A DNA stretch of 64,000 nucleotides from the NCBI GenBank assembly GCA_026392455.1, contig JAPLCB010000008.1, forward strand, positions 434,001 through 498,000. Reading direction: 5' to 3'. The notes under the pieces are model-generated. The model made no database searches and was not told the origin of the DNA. It was given only the letters and a program-made list of their open reading frames with translations. This document shows positions 8,582 through 18,172 of the stretch, piece by piece (positions within the stretch are counted from its first letter, which is position 1; each line of letters begins with the position of its first letter). Made by a program: the position numbers and the translations under genes. The DNA comes from Propionibacteriales bacterium (GTDB lineage: Bacteria > Actinomycetota > Actinomycetes > Propionibacteriales > Nocardioidaceae).

Positions 8582-11500
8582 TCAGCCTCCGAAGAAGCCG
8601 AGCGCCGGTGCTGCCTGGCCCGCGATGATGGTGAACGAGCCACCCACCGTGATCGAGCCGCCGCTGGTCCGGCTGAGCGCCTTGACCGCCCCGTTCGGGT
8701 CGGGCTTGAAGCTCAGGGCGGAGTCGCTGCCGGCGTCGAGCGCTGCCAGGTTCGACCGCGACGCACCACCGGCGGAGGTGAAGTCACCGCCGACGAACAC
8801 CTGGCTGCCGACCAGGTACAGCGCGTTCAGGACCCCGTTGACTCCCGGGTTCCACCCAGCGGCCAGTCCGGTGGTCGGGTCGACGAGCGCCACGTGGTCG
8901 CGAGCGTCGGGTCCGACGTGCGTGAACCCGCCACCGAGGTAGGCCCCGGCACCGTTGACCGCGATCGCGTTGACGACCCCGTCGGCGTTCGGGTCGAACC
9001 CGGTCGCCGTACCGCTGCTGTCGATCCCCGCCGCGTTGCTCCGCGGTGCACCACCGGCGTTGGCGAACAGACCGCCGACGTAGACCGTGCCGGCGTTGAC
9101 GGCCAAGGCCTTCACGACACCGTCCGTACCCGGGTTCCAGGCCGTGGCCGTGCCAGCGTTGTCGATCGCCGCCAGGTTGGCCCGAGCCTGTCCGCCGGCA
9201 CTGGTGAACGAACCGCCGACGTAGACGTTCGAGGCATCCGTGGCGAGCGCGTTGACCGTGCCGTTGGCACCCGGGTTCCAGCTGCCGACGGCACCTGTGG
9301 TTCCGTCGATGGCCGCCAGGTTGGCCCGGATCGCGCCACCCACGTTGCCGAAGGCGCCACCGGCGTAGACCGTGCCCGACCGGAAGGCCAGTGCGTTGAC
9401 GGGACCGTCAGCGCTCGGGTTCCAGCCGGTCACGCCGGTGTTCGGGTCGAACTCGGCCAGGTTGTTGCGGGTCTGGCCACCGAGGACCACGAAGTCACCA
9501 CCGACGGTGACGGTGCCGGTCGCTGCATCGCGCGACACGGTCCGGACCGTGCGACCGGCGTTGGGGTCCCAGGTGCCGTCGACGACCGGGAGGGTTGTGG
9601 AGCTCGCCGCTCCGAGGTTGATCTTGGCCAACCGGTGCCGCACCAGGGTCGTAGACGCCGTGGTCGTGTTCGGCCGACTGTCGATGGTCGTGAAGGCCCC
9701 GCCCACGATCAGCGAGCTGGTCGTGTTGTTGCCCGCCCAGGCCAGGCTGGTCACCGGACCGTTCGGGTTCGGAAGCCAGGTGTTCATCGGCCCGCTGGTG
9801 TTGTTGGTTCCGTTGGTGTTGCTGCCACCGGTTCCGCTGGCCCCGAACTGACCGAGGTTCTTGATCGCTACGCCGTTGATTGCGGTGAAGTCACCACCCA
9901 GGTAGACCGTGTAGCCGGAGATGAACGGAACCCCCAAGAAGCTCCCCATCGTCACCCCGCCCAGGGCGATCGCGTTGACCGTCTGGGCACCACCGGACAC
10001 ATTGGGGTTCCAGCCCAGGAGAGTCGGCGCGGCCCCGGTGTCACCCACGAGCAGCGCGTTGTTACGCGTTGCGGTGTTGGTGGGCGTGGCGTTGTTCACC
10101 ACGCGGTACTGCTGGTTGAACCGTCCACCGATCGCGACGAACCCGGAGGACAGCGAGGCGATCGTGTTCACCGACGCGGCGGGGTCCCCACAGGCCGACG
10201 TACCGGCCGGCGTCGTGGTCCCGACGCCGATGCAGACGCCCGCGGACCAGTTGTTCCGGGCCGCAGAGGCAAGCTGGCTTCCCGACCAGGTCAGCGTTGC
10301 CGCTGCCAGGTTGGAGGCCTGGGTCCCGCCGACCTGGCTGAACTTCCCACCCAGGTAGACGATGTTGTTGTTCGACGCCGTGGAGCTCAGGTTGTTCGCC
10401 ACGGTGTTGACAACCCCGTTCGGGTCGCCGCTCGCGAGGAACTGCGGCGAACCGGCGGCCTGCGGGTCGATGAACATCAGGTTCTGGTGTCCGGCGTAGG
10501 CGAAGTCGCCCCCGACGACCAGGACCTTGCTCGACCCGGCGAAGGTCCCCGAGGTACGGGCCAGCGACTTCACCGTGCCGGTGAGCCCGGCGTAGCAGTA
10601 GTTCGCGTCCACCGTTCCGTCGGCGAGGATGCGTGCCAGCGACGGGCACTGGACGCCCTTGACCTGGGTGAAGGAGCCACCGAGGAAGTAGCCGCCCGCA
10701 CCGTCAGGCACGGTCGCCATGACGCCACCGTTGGCCGCACCGGCCGTGGCCGAGGCCAGCGACACGGTCGAGCCGGTACCGCCGTCGGGGATCAGACCCG
10801 AACCTCCGGTCGGCGCACCAACGGTGTCGAAGGAACCACCGACGTAGGTGGTAGTCCCGGCACCGGGGGTGGTGGCACTGACCGTGCCGTCCGGGATCTG
10901 GGTGACCGTCTTCGCCGACAGGTCGTTGAAGAGGACCACACCGGTGACTCCGCTGGTGGCGGAGGTGTCGCCGTTCAGACCGTGGCCGGTCACGACGACG
11001 CGGACGGTGCCACCGTCGTCAGCGGGGTGCTGGAGCTGGTAGACCGCACCGGTCGCACCGGCGATGTCGGCGCAGTTCGTCCCGGCGGCATCACAGAGCT
11101 GCCACTGGTAGGTGAACGCGCTGGTGGTGAAGTCCCAGCTGCCGACGGTCGCGGACAGGTTGTCACCCGTGGCGACCGAGGCGCCGACCGCGTTGGCCGG
11201 GCCGTTCTTGATCCCCGGAGCAACGTTGTTCACCGGGTTCGGCGGGATGAAGGCGGTCGCACTCGGGTTCGGAGCCGAGGAACCACCGTGGTTGGTGCCC
11301 ACGACCACGGAGCGGATCGTCAGACCCTTGTCGGCAGCCTGGACGACGTACGACGACGACGTGGCGCCCCCGATGTCGGTGCAGCTGGCCGGCGTTCCGG
11401 CAGCGTCGCAACGCTGCCACCGGTAGGTGAAGGACGTGGCGCCGTTGGTGTAGGTGCCGTTGGTCGTGGTCGTCGCGACCCCGACCTTCCGGTTCCCGCT

Positions 11501-13894
11501 GAGCACCGGAGCCGTCGCGATCATCGGCGGCGGCGGCAGGGCCACCACAGCGGTCGGGGCTGACGTCGCCGTGGCGGTGCCGTCCAGGTTCGTGCCGGTC
11601 ACCTTGACGATGAACGTGTGACCGAAGTCGGTCGGCTCGGCCGGGTAGTTCCCGTACTGGAGCTCGTAGGTGTCACCGGTTGCTCCCGGGATCACCACGC
11701 AGTTGGCCCCCGCCGCGTCGCACTTGAACCACTGCTTGGTGTACGTCGGCGTGTTCGGGGCACCCGGGGTCCAGGTGCCGTTGCCGGCGGTCAGCGTGGC
11801 GTCGACCAGGGCCTGACCGGTGATCGCCGGGGCGACCGTGTTGACCGGGGGCACCGAGCAGATCACCGGAGCCAGCACGAAGGTGCCCAACGGCGACAGC
11901 GAGCTGTAACCGACAGCCGTCCCGGCGGGGCAGGTGATCGTGCCGGTCTTGGTGGCGATCGGCGTACCGGTGAGCAGGCCGAAGGTCGAGGTGTTGCTGT
12001 ACGTCGCCCGGCGGTTGTTCGCCGAGAAGCCGTTCGGCAGCGTGTACGTCGGCAGGCCGGTCAGGGCGAGCACCGATCCGCCGGCGATACAGCCCTCGGC
12101 AGGCGCACCAGCCGAGTCGAGCGCCAACCGACCGGAGCCGACCGTCGCGGTTGACGGAGTGGCACTGCCGTTGAATGACGTCCCCAGGATGTGGGTGGTC
12201 GCACCGAGTGCTGCGACGCCGGTGCAGGTGTTGGCCGGCGCACCCCCGATGGCCAGGTTCTGCTCGGCCAGCGTCTTGGAGCTCGCGGTGAACGACGTCG
12301 AGAACTTGTCGGTCGTGGCCGAGTTCGGCGAGCAGGTGCCGTCGGTGATCGACAGGCAGGACGAGAAGGCCTTCGGTGCGGTGGTGGCCCCCAGGTTCGG
12401 AACCTCCGTGGCGGCAGCGTCACGGCCGGCCGAAGCACTCAGCGTGATGCTGGTACCGAGGGAGAAGCTGTGGGTGAAGGAGTCGGACTCGCTCGGTGCC
12501 GAGTAGTTCGTCTTGACCCCGGCCGAGGCGAGCGGACCGTCGACGTGGGTCGACACGGGCACGTTCTCGAACCGGTCCCGGATCGCGATGCCCGAGCAGG
12601 CACCGATGCAGATCTCGTCGGTGACGATCGGCTTCGGTGCGTCGGTCAGCAACGGCGGGAAGGTCGGCAGCTGCGCAGTGGTCAGGTTCAGGGCCGCCAG
12701 CGAGAGCGGCGGGATCACCAGGTTCTTGCCGCGGTGCACCGAGTAGGTGTTGTCGATGCTCAGCCCGGAGCCCTCGAGGGTCGCGGCGGTCGTGTAGATG
12801 ACCGGGGCGGTCGACTCGGTGGTGTTGTAGCCGAAGTTGATGACGTTCAGCAGTCCGCCACCGATCTGGACCGGGAGCACCGGCTTGGCCAGCGGCATCT
12901 TGGTGATCGACTGGGTCAGCTTGATGCCGGAGATCGACGTGCCGGAACCAGAGAGCGCGAAGCTGGTCGTGCCGCACAGGTCGAAGAGCCCGTCGTTGTC
13001 GACGTCGATCGGCGTCGGGACGTTCATCAGCGCCTTGGTGGTGGTGACGATCGGGGTCGTCGACCCGGGCGCGGTGTAGGTCGTCGTCCAGTTGTACTTC
13101 AGCAGCAGCAGCAGCGCGCTGGCGACCGGGCCGGCGGTCGGGATGCTCGCCACCGACGCCAGGGTCTGGTCGTAGAGGTTCGAGTACGAGTCGCGTAGCA
13201 GCTTGTTGGTGGCCTGGTCGGTCTGCTGGATCACCGGAGCGGCAGCGGTCCACAGCCGGGTGGTGTCCACTCCGACACCGGGGATCAGCGACGACGGCAC
13301 CGCGGTCAGACCACAGACCGGCGTGACGATGTTCTGGACGACCTGCAGCCCGGTGGTCAGCGCGAGCGGGAGCAGACCGGCGACCTCTCCGAGCGCCTGG
13401 CCCTGGATGTCGGTGACGTTGGCCAGGAGCTCGTCCTGGGCACCCTGCAGGTCGAGCGCGGCAGCGGCGGCCACCGTGTTCTCGGCGCGGGTCTTGAGGT
13501 TGTTGATCGCGGTGGCCGAGGCCTCGGTGGCCTTCGCCTGGACCACGGGGGCCGCGACGGCCGCGCCACCGAAGAGTCCGCTGAGCAGCTGCGTCAGGCT
13601 GGTGCCGGCCTGGGTCAGGCCGCCGAGGAGGTTGGTCGTACCGAGCAGCCCGTCCACCGAGGCGTTGACCCCGCTGAGGTTCAGCGAGGAGTTCGGCGTG
13701 TAGTCGACCGGGGTGGTCTGGACGGTGATCGGGTCGGGCGACGTCACCGGCGGCAGCAACGGCGGCAAGGTGATGCCGAGGAGGGCCGAGGCCGGGGCTG
13801 CGAGGCCGAGGGCTCCCGCGACGACTCCGACGATGGCGAGCTTGCGCAGACGTGACCCACGCGAACGACGCGTGCCGGCAGAGTGCTGAGACAT
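8582..13894 (-). CDS. giant secreted protein with Ig-like domains and delta-60 (beta-propeller) repeats
   Basis: 1770-residue exported protein. The signal peptide is residues 1-37 (basic MSQHSAGTRRSRGSRLRK, hydrophobic AIVGVVAGALGLA, cleavage after PASA). Residues 38-675 are a Ser/Thr/Ala-rich region that I do not recognise. About 675-1000 hold three bacterial Ig-like modules (WFKCDAAGANCVVIPGAT, WQRCDAAGTPASCTDIGGAT, WQLCDAAGTNCADIAGAT), each with a Cys pair. About 1000-1770 carry some 14 repeats of the type VYVGGSFTSAGGQARANLAA(I/L)D, the delta-60/DUF5122 beta-propeller repeat. No sorting signal or C-terminal membrane segment is seen, so it is released or bound non-covalently. An alternative start is GTG 13909 (MGVIR before MSQ), which has its own AGGGGAAACC ribosome site; I prefer ATG 13894. 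Role unknown: adhesion or surface binding is a guess. Confidence 0.85.
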   Translation of the reverse strand: MSQHSAGTRRSRGSRLRKLAIVGVVAGALGLAAPASALLGITLPPLLPPVTSPDPITVQTTPVDYTPNSSLNLSGVNASVDGLLGTTNLLGGLTQAGTSLTQLLSGLFGGAAVAAPVVQAKATEASATAINNLKTRAENTVAAAAALDLQGAQDELLANVTDIQGQALGEVAGLLPLALTTGLQVVQNIVTPVCGLTAVPSSLIPGVGVDTTRLWTAAAPVIQQTDQATNKLLRDSYSNLYDQTLASVASIPTAGPVASALLLLLKYNWTTTYTAPGSTTPIVTTTKALMNVPTPIDVDNDGLFDLCGTTSFALSGSGTSISGIKLTQSITKMPLAKPVLPVQIGGGLLNVINFGYNTTESTAPVIYTTAATLEGSGLSIDNTYSVHRGKNLVIPPLSLAALNLTTAQLPTFPPLLTDAPKPIVTDEICIGACSGIAIRDRFENVPVSTHVDGPLASAGVKTNYSAPSESDSFTHSFSLGTSITLSASAGRDAAATEVPNLGATTAPKAFSSCLSITDGTCSPNSATTDKFSTSFTASSKTLAEQNLAIGGAPANTCTGVAALGATTHILGTSFNGSATPSTATVGSGRLALDSAGAPAEGCIAGGSVLALTGLPTYTLPNGFSANNRRATYSNTSTFGLLTGTPIATKTGTITCPAGTAVGYSSLSPLGTFVLAPVICSVPPVNTVAPAITGQALVDATLTAGNGTWTPGAPNTPTYTKQWFKCDAAGANCVVIPGATGDTYELQYGNYPAEPTDFGHTFIVKVTGTNLDGTATATSAPTAVVALPPPPMIATAPVLSGNRKVGVATTTTNGTYTNGATSFTYRWQRCDAAGTPASCTDIGGATSSSYVVQAADKGLTIRSVVVGTNHGGSSAPNPSATAFIPPNPVNNVAPGIKNGPANAVGASVATGDNLSATVGSWDFTTSAFTYQWQLCDAAGTNCADIAGATGAVYQLQHPADDGGTVRVVVTGHGLNGDTSATSGVTGVVLFNDLSAKTVTQIPDGTVSATTPGAGTTTYVGGSFDTVGAPTGGSGLIPDGGTGSTVSLASATAGAANGGVMATVPDGAGGYFLGGSFTQVKGVQCPSLARILADGTVDANYCYAGLTGTVKSLARTSGTFAGSSKVLVVGGDFAYAGHQNLMFIDPQAAGSPQFLASGDPNGVVNTVANNLSSTASNNNIVYLGGKFSQVGGTQASNLAAATLTWSGSQLASAARNNWSAGVCIGVGTTTPAGTSACGDPAASVNTIASLSSGFVAIGGRFNQQYRVVNNATPTNTATRNNALLVGDTGAAPTLLGWNPNVSGGAQTVNAIALGGVTMGSFLGVPFISGYTVYLGGDFTAINGVAIKNLGQFGASGTGGSNTNGTNNTSGPMNTWLPNPNGPVTSLAWAGNNTTSSLIVGGAFTTIDSRPNTTTASTTLVRHRLAKINLGAASSTTLPVVDGTWDPNAGRTVRTVSRDAATGTVTVGGDFVVLGGQTRNNLAEFDPNTGVTGWNPSADGPVNALAFRSGTVYAGGAFGNVGGAIRANLAAIDGTTGAVGSWNPGANGTVNALATDASNVYVGGSFTSAGGQARANLAAIDNAGTATAWNPGTDGVVKALAVNAGTVYVGGLFANAGGAPRSNAAGIDSSGTATGFDPNADGVVNAIAVNGAGAYLGGGFTHVGPDARDHVALVDPTTGLAAGWNPGVNGVLNALYLVGSQVFVGGDFTSAGGASRSNLAALDAGSDSALSFKPDPNGAVKALSRTSGGSITVGGSFTIIAGQAAPALGFFGG

Positions 13895-13946
13895 ACGGAT
13901 AACCCCCACGGTTTCCCCTGTCCCGTCGTCCGACGGGAGCCAGCGA

Positions 13947-13976
13947 ATAGTTCACCCGTTCGCGGAGAGGTGTCAA
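13947..13976 (-). promoter_or_regulatory. probable sigma-70-type promoter for the giant repeat gene
   Basis: On the minus strand a perfect TTGACA (13971-13976) is followed after 18 bases by AACTAT (13947-13952), about 53 bases upstream of the start codon. The -35 matches consensus and the -10 is weak. No start site is known. Confidence 0.4.
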
Positions 13977-14221
13977 CGGATTCCGTTAGAACCACCCGAC
14001 TGGGCCACCTGGCCGAAACCACGACACGTACGCGTGGGGTTTCCACCTGCTCAATCCTGGAGTCGTCACCCGTCGTCTGCTAGGCGCCGGAAAGACCGGC
14101 GCACAGCCAGAATGCGCACCGCGCGGCCCGATACGCCCTCAGGAGGGGTGGGACTGACGACACCAGTGGTGCCCGGGTTACGGGTGTGACCACATGGACT
14201 AGACAGGCGGTTGCGCGACGA
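13977..14221. other. intergenic, nothing recognised
   Basis: Part of a 379-base gap between the giant repeat gene and an acyl-CoA dehydrogenase whose transcript runs toward it. Apart from the promoter on one side and the terminator on the other, I see no open frame with a ribosome site, no RNA gene and no clear riboswitch. Confidence 0.5.
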
Positions 14222-14250
14222 AGCCCCCGCAATCCGAGACTGCGGGGGCT
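14222..14250 (-). terminator. hairpin terminator after acyl-CoA dehydrogenase
   Basis: AGCCCCCGCA (14222-14231) and TGCGGGGGCT (14241-14250) form a perfect 10-base-pair stem with a 9-base loop, 24 bases past the dehydrogenase stop. No U-tract follows. Confidence 0.75.
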
Positions 14251-14273
14251 GCGAAGGCGTGCCAGCTGAGGGC

Positions 14274-15419
14274 TCAGAAGCCCAGGTCGCGACCGATCAG
14301 TTCCTTCATGATCTCGTTCGAACCGGCCCAGATCTTGGTGACCCGGGCGTCGCGCCAGGCCCGAGCAACGCGGTACTCGTTCATGTACCCGTAGCCACCG
14401 TGCAGCTGGACGCAGTGGTCGATGACCTCGTTCTGGATCTGCGAGGTCCAGTACTTCGCCTTCGCCGCGTCGACCGCGGTGAGCTTGCCCTTCGTGTGCG
14501 CGAGCACGCACTGGTCGAGCCAGGACTCGGTGACCTCGATCTTGGTGACCTGCTCGGCGATCAGGAACTTGTTCCACTGGAAGCTGCCGATCGAACCGCC
14601 GAAGGCCTTGCGGTCGTGGGCGTACTGCACCGTCTCGGCCAGGATCTGCTTGGCGTGGGCGACGTTCGCGATCGCGCAGTTCAGCCGCTCCTGCGGCAGG
14701 AACTGCATCATCGAGATGAAGCCGGTGTCCAGCGGCCCGATCAGGTCGTCGTTGCTGACCCGCACGTTGGTGAACGCGAGCTCCGCGGTGTCCGACTCCG
14801 GCTGACCGACCTTGTCCAGCTTGCGGCCCAGCGAGAAGCCCTCGGTCGAGGTGTCGACGCCGAAGAGCGAGATCCCCTTGGCCTTCTTCTCCGGGGCCGT
14901 GCGGGCCGCGACCACCACGAGGTCGGCGCTGTAGCCGTTGGTGATGAACGTCTTCGACCCGTTGATCACCCAGTCGTCACCGTCCTTGACGGCCGTGGTC
15001 TTCAGGTTCGCCAGGTCCGAGCCGACACTGGGCTCGGTCATCCCGATCGCACCGAGAACCTCGCCGGCGGCGTACTGCGGCAGCCAGCGCTTCTTCTGCT
15101 CGTCGTTGGTCAGGTGCACCAGGTACGGCGCCACGATGTCGGCGTGGATGCCGACGCAGGAGGCGAGGGCCATGTTGACCTTCGCCATCTCCTCGGTGAG
15201 GACGGCGTTGAACCGGTAGTCACCGGCTTCCGAGCCGCCGAACTCCTCCGGGATCTCCAGGCCGAGGAACCCCTGCTTGCCCGCAGCGAGCCAGAACTCG
15301 CGCGGCAGCCCGTGAGCCTCGGCGTAGTCCTCGACGTGCGGGGTGACCTCACGATCGAGGAACTCGCGAACGGAGAGGCGGAAGGCCTCGTGGTCGTCTT
15401 CGTAGATGGTGCGTTCCAT
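14274..15419 (-). CDS. acyl-CoA dehydrogenase, long-chain/isovaleryl-type active-site arrangement
   Basis: 381-residue FAD flavoenzyme introducing the alpha-beta double bond in acyl-CoA. All three ACAD domains are present: N-terminal helices (FRLSVREFLDREVTPHVEDY), the beta domain with FAD-contact motif AIGMTEPSVGSDLANLKTTA and WVINGSKTFITNG, and a C-terminal helical domain with LHGGYGYMNEYRVARAWRD and IWAGSNEIMKELI. The usual short-chain catalytic Glu before G-S/T is Ala here (IWAGSN). The probable base is instead the Glu in PQERLNCAIA, as in long-chain and isovaleryl-CoA dehydrogenases. Single gene, divergent from an M15-like lipoprotein gene, with a possible TetR-type operator between them. 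Chain-length preference cannot be told. Confidence 0.93.
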   Translation of the reverse strand: MERTIYEDDHEAFRLSVREFLDREVTPHVEDYAEAHGLPREFWLAAGKQGFLGLEIPEEFGGSEAGDYRFNAVLTEEMAKVNMALASCVGIHADIVAPYLVHLTNDEQKKRWLPQYAAGEVLGAIGMTEPSVGSDLANLKTTAVKDGDDWVINGSKTFITNGYSADLVVVAARTAPEKKAKGISLFGVDTSTEGFSLGRKLDKVGQPESDTAELAFTNVRVSNDDLIGPLDTGFISMMQFLPQERLNCAIANVAHAKQILAETVQYAHDRKAFGGSIGSFQWNKFLIAEQVTKIEVTESWLDQCVLAHTKGKLTAVDAAKAKYWTSQIQNEVIDHCVQLHGGYGYMNEYRVARAWRDARVTKIWAGSNEIMKELIGRDLGF

Positions 15420-15438
15420 GAGCCCACTGTAGGCGAGA

Positions 15439-15457
15439 CCTACTGGTCGGTAATAGG
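15439..15457. promoter_or_regulatory. possible TetR-type operator
   Basis: CCTACTGGTCGGTAATAGG lies between the divergent starts of the acyl-CoA dehydrogenase (15419) and the lipoprotein (15486). It contains a TACTGGTCGGTA core resembling the TAC-x-GACC-x-GTA operators of actinobacterial TetR regulators, and CCTA/TAGG outer arms. The symmetry is imperfect and no regulator gene is adjacent. Confidence 0.3.
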
Positions 15458-15485
15458 ACGTACGCCACGGTCGTACGCTGGGACG

Positions 15486-16367
15486 GTGACCCGGAATCGT
15501 GCGGCACGGGCCGTCGGCTGGTCGTTGCTCGCGGCCCTGCTCGCTGGCTGCGGGGCATCCGCGCCCGACGCTGCGCGACCCTCCGCAGCGGCGACGCCTA
15601 CCCCGACCCGTCCGTCGTCGGCACCACCCACGTCTGCACCCGCGGCAGACCCGGCGCCCGGGACGGTGCCGCCGTCCTGGCTGGGCACCCGGCCACTGGC
15701 GCGCACCGCCGACGGGTTCGGCGTCCAGCAGCCCACTCCCCCCGCCCTGCGAAACCGGCGGTTCACCCTGCCCGACACCCTGGATCCCCTGCCGGGCAGA
15801 GGATTCGCCGCCCAGGTGACGTCACCTCCACCCACGTCGGTGGTCGCGCGGTCGACGTGGGCGCCGGGCTGCCCGGTCTCCGTCGCCGATCTCGCCTGGA
15901 TCCGGTTGACGTTCTGGGGCTTCGACGACCGGCGCCACACCGGCGAGCTGTTGGTCAACACCAAGAGCGCCGACGACCTGGTGACGGTGTTCCGCGCGTT
16001 GTACGCCGCCCGTTTCCCGATCGAGGAGATGCGGATCACCACCAAGGCCGAGCAGACCGCCGCACCGACCGGCGACGGCAACGACACCGGCGCCTTCGAC
16101 TGCCGCCCGGTACGCGGCGAGACCGTGTTCAGCCAGCACGCCTACGGGCGGGCGGTCGACCTCAATCCGTTCCAGAACCCCTACGTCAAGGGGGATCTGG
16201 TACTCCCCGAGCTCGCGGGCGCCTACACCGACCGCAACCGGGAACGACCCGGGATGATCCTTCCCGGGGGTCCCGTGGTGCGCGCCTTCGACCGCATCGG
16301 GTGGACCTGGGGCGGCACCTGGAACTCGCTGAAGGACTTCCAGCACTTCTCCGCCAACGGCCGCTAG
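15486..16367 (+). CDS. lipoprotein with M15-like (D-Ala-D-Ala carboxypeptidase type) domain
   Basis: 293 residues from GTG 15486. A lipoprotein signal peptide (AVGWSLLAALLAGC, lipobox LAGC, lipid-modified Cys at about residue 22) is followed by a Pro/Ser/Thr/Ala-rich linker and then a C-terminal domain of about 170 residues. That domain has the zinc-peptidase pattern SQHAYGRAVDLNP (His and Asp ligands) and DFQHFS near the end (third His), as in M15C/CwlK-type peptidoglycan peptidases. Probable role: outer-face cell-wall hydrolysis. The typical family ending WTWGGTWNSLKDFQHF is complete. Its TAG stop interlocks with that of the convergent recD gene. The precise cleavage specificity is not predictable. 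Confidence 0.85.
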   Translation: MTRNRAARAVGWSLLAALLAGCGASAPDAARPSAAATPTPTRPSSAPPTSAPAADPAPGTVPPSWLGTRPLARTADGFGVQQPTPPALRNRRFTLPDTLDPLPGRGFAAQVTSPPPTSVVARSTWAPGCPVSVADLAWIRLTFWGFDDRRHTGELLVNTKSADDLVTVFRALYAARFPIEEMRITTKAEQTAAPTGDGNDTGAFDCRPVRGETVFSQHAYGRAVDLNPFQNPYVKGDLVLPELAGAYTDRNRERPGMILPGGPVVRAFDRIGWTWGGTWNSLKDFQHFSANGR

Positions 16368-18172
16368 GAGCTGCCGGCGATCCGGCCGGCAAGACCGGAC
16401 GCACGCTGCACCCGGTGCGCGATCGCGCCCCGGACCGCGCTCTCGGACCCGACGATCGTCACCCGCTCCCGGGCCCGGGTGACGGCGGTGTAGAAGAGCT
16501 CACGGGTCAGCAGCGCCGAGTCGTTGTCCGGCAGCACCACGGTGACGGCCCGGGCCTCGGAGCCCTGGCTCTTGTGCACGGTCATCGCGTACACGGTCTC
16601 GATCCCCGAGAGCCGGGTCGGCGCGAAGAGCTTGGTCTCGGTACCGGTCCGGATCACCACCCGGTGCCGTCGGTCGGGCAGCCGGACCACGACGCCGATG
16701 TCACCGTTGGAGATCCCGAGCCCGCGGTCGTTGGAGGTCACCAGGACCTGTCGGCCGGCGTACCACTCGTCGTAGATGCTGACGCCGGTCCGGTCGCCGA
16801 CGAGCTGCTCGACCTGGCGGTTCCAGCTGCCCACACCGAACGGTCCCTCGCGATGGGCGCAGAGCAGCCGGTGCTCGTCGAGCTGACGGGTGATCGCCGT
16901 CCGGTCGTCAGGGTCGTTGAAGGCCAGCGCGTTGCGGGTGACCGCGATCGCAGCCTCGGCGACCTCGGCCCGTACGCCGGCCAGCGCCTCGGCATCGTTC
17001 GGCTCCACCCACCGGGTCACCGCGCTGCCACCGCGCAAGAGGTCCAGGACCAGGTCGGCGTTGCCGTCGCGCAACGCGTCGGCGAGCTCGTCGAGCTCGA
17101 CCGCGGCAGTGCCGTCGGCCGCTCGGGTGCGGTGCCGCTCGGTCAGCCGGACCACCGGGGAGTCGGCCCGGTCGGAGAACCCAGCCACCAGGTCGGCGAG
17201 CACCGCCCCGGCCTCGACGGAGGCCAGCTGGTCGGGGTCGCCGACCAGGACGAGCCGGGTGGTCGGGCGCAACGCCTCCAGCAGGCGGGCCATCTGCGAG
17301 AGCGAGACCATGGAGACCTCGTCGACGACGACCACGTCGTAGGGCAACGGGTTGCCGCGGTGGTGCCGAAACCGGGTGCCGCTGTCGGGTCGCCATCCCA
17401 GCAGCCGGTGCAGGGTGCTCGAACGGAGCCCGTCGACGCGGGCACGGTCCTGCGGCTCGAGGGCCTCGGCCTCGCGCGCCACCGACTCCTGGAGCCGGGC
17501 GGACGCCTTGCCGGTGGGGGCGGCCAGCGCGATCCGCGGCGCACGGCCACCGTGCTCGAGCTGCTCGGCGACCAGGGCCACCATCCGGGCGACCGAGGCC
17601 GTCTTGCCGGTGCCAGGTCCGCCGGTCAGGACGGTCGTCCACTGGCCGACCGCCGTCACGGCGGCCGCACGCTGCTGCTCCCAACCGGGTTTGAACAGAC
17701 GCGCCACGCCCGCGTCCCGTACGACGGGGTCGACCTCGGGCGGTCGCTGCCGCAACCGGGTGATCAGGTCGTCGCAGACCTGGCGCTCCTCGCGGTGGTG
17801 CCGGTCGAGATAGAGCAGCGAGCCCTCGAGCCGCAGCACGCCGCGCACCGTCAGCGCACTGGCGGCGACCGCCGCGCCCCACCCCGGCTGGGTCGGCCAG
17901 GGCAGCTCGGCAGTCGTCTCCACCGGTTGCTCGGCGATCGCGGCCAGGTCCACGCAGACGGCACCGGACCGGGCTGCTCGGACGGCGAGGGCGACCGCGA
18001 GCAGGACAGCTGGGTCGGCCTCCTCACCGAGGGCACCGAGCCGGGTCGCGACGTGCACGTCGGAGGCCTCGATCACGCTGGCGCGGTTGAAGGTGGCGAG
18101 CAGGCCGGGGGCGCGCCGCGCGACCCGACGGTCGTGGTCGTCGAGCAGGAGCTCGTCAGGTCCGGTCGTCAT
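16364..18172 (-). CDS. recD: exodeoxyribonuclease V subunit alpha (RecD helicase)
   Basis: 602-residue SF1 5'-3' DNA helicase subunit of RecBCD. Walker A is VLTGGPGTGKTASVARM, Walker B/DExx is VVVDEVSMVSLSQMARLL, motif III VLVGDPDQLASVEAGAVL, and the C-terminal motif V/VI region AMTVHKSQGSEARAVTVVLP and LLTRELFYTAVTRARERV. The start ATG 18172 overlaps the recB stop by 4 bases (ATGA), showing translational coupling; longer upstream frames run into recB. Order on the strand is recC-recB-recD. Works with RecB and RecC in double-strand-break end resection and degradation of linear foreign DNA. Confidence 0.96.
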   Translation of the reverse strand: MTTGPDELLLDDHDRRVARRAPGLLATFNRASVIEASDVHVATRLGALGEEADPAVLLAVALAVRAARSGAVCVDLAAIAEQPVETTAELPWPTQPGWGAAVAASALTVRGVLRLEGSLLYLDRHHREERQVCDDLITRLRQRPPEVDPVVRDAGVARLFKPGWEQQRAAAVTAVGQWTTVLTGGPGTGKTASVARMVALVAEQLEHGGRAPRIALAAPTGKASARLQESVAREAEALEPQDRARVDGLRSSTLHRLLGWRPDSGTRFRHHRGNPLPYDVVVVDEVSMVSLSQMARLLEALRPTTRLVLVGDPDQLASVEAGAVLADLVAGFSDRADSPVVRLTERHRTRAADGTAAVELDELADALRDGNADLVLDLLRGGSAVTRWVEPNDAEALAGVRAEVAEAAIAVTRNALAFNDPDDRTAITRQLDEHRLLCAHREGPFGVGSWNRQVEQLVGDRTGVSIYDEWYAGRQVLVTSNDRGLGISNGDIGVVVRLPDRRHRVVIRTGTETKLFAPTRLSGIETVYAMTVHKSQGSEARAVTVVLPDNDSALLTRELFYTAVTRARERVTIVGSESAVRGAIAHRVQRASGLAGRIAGSS

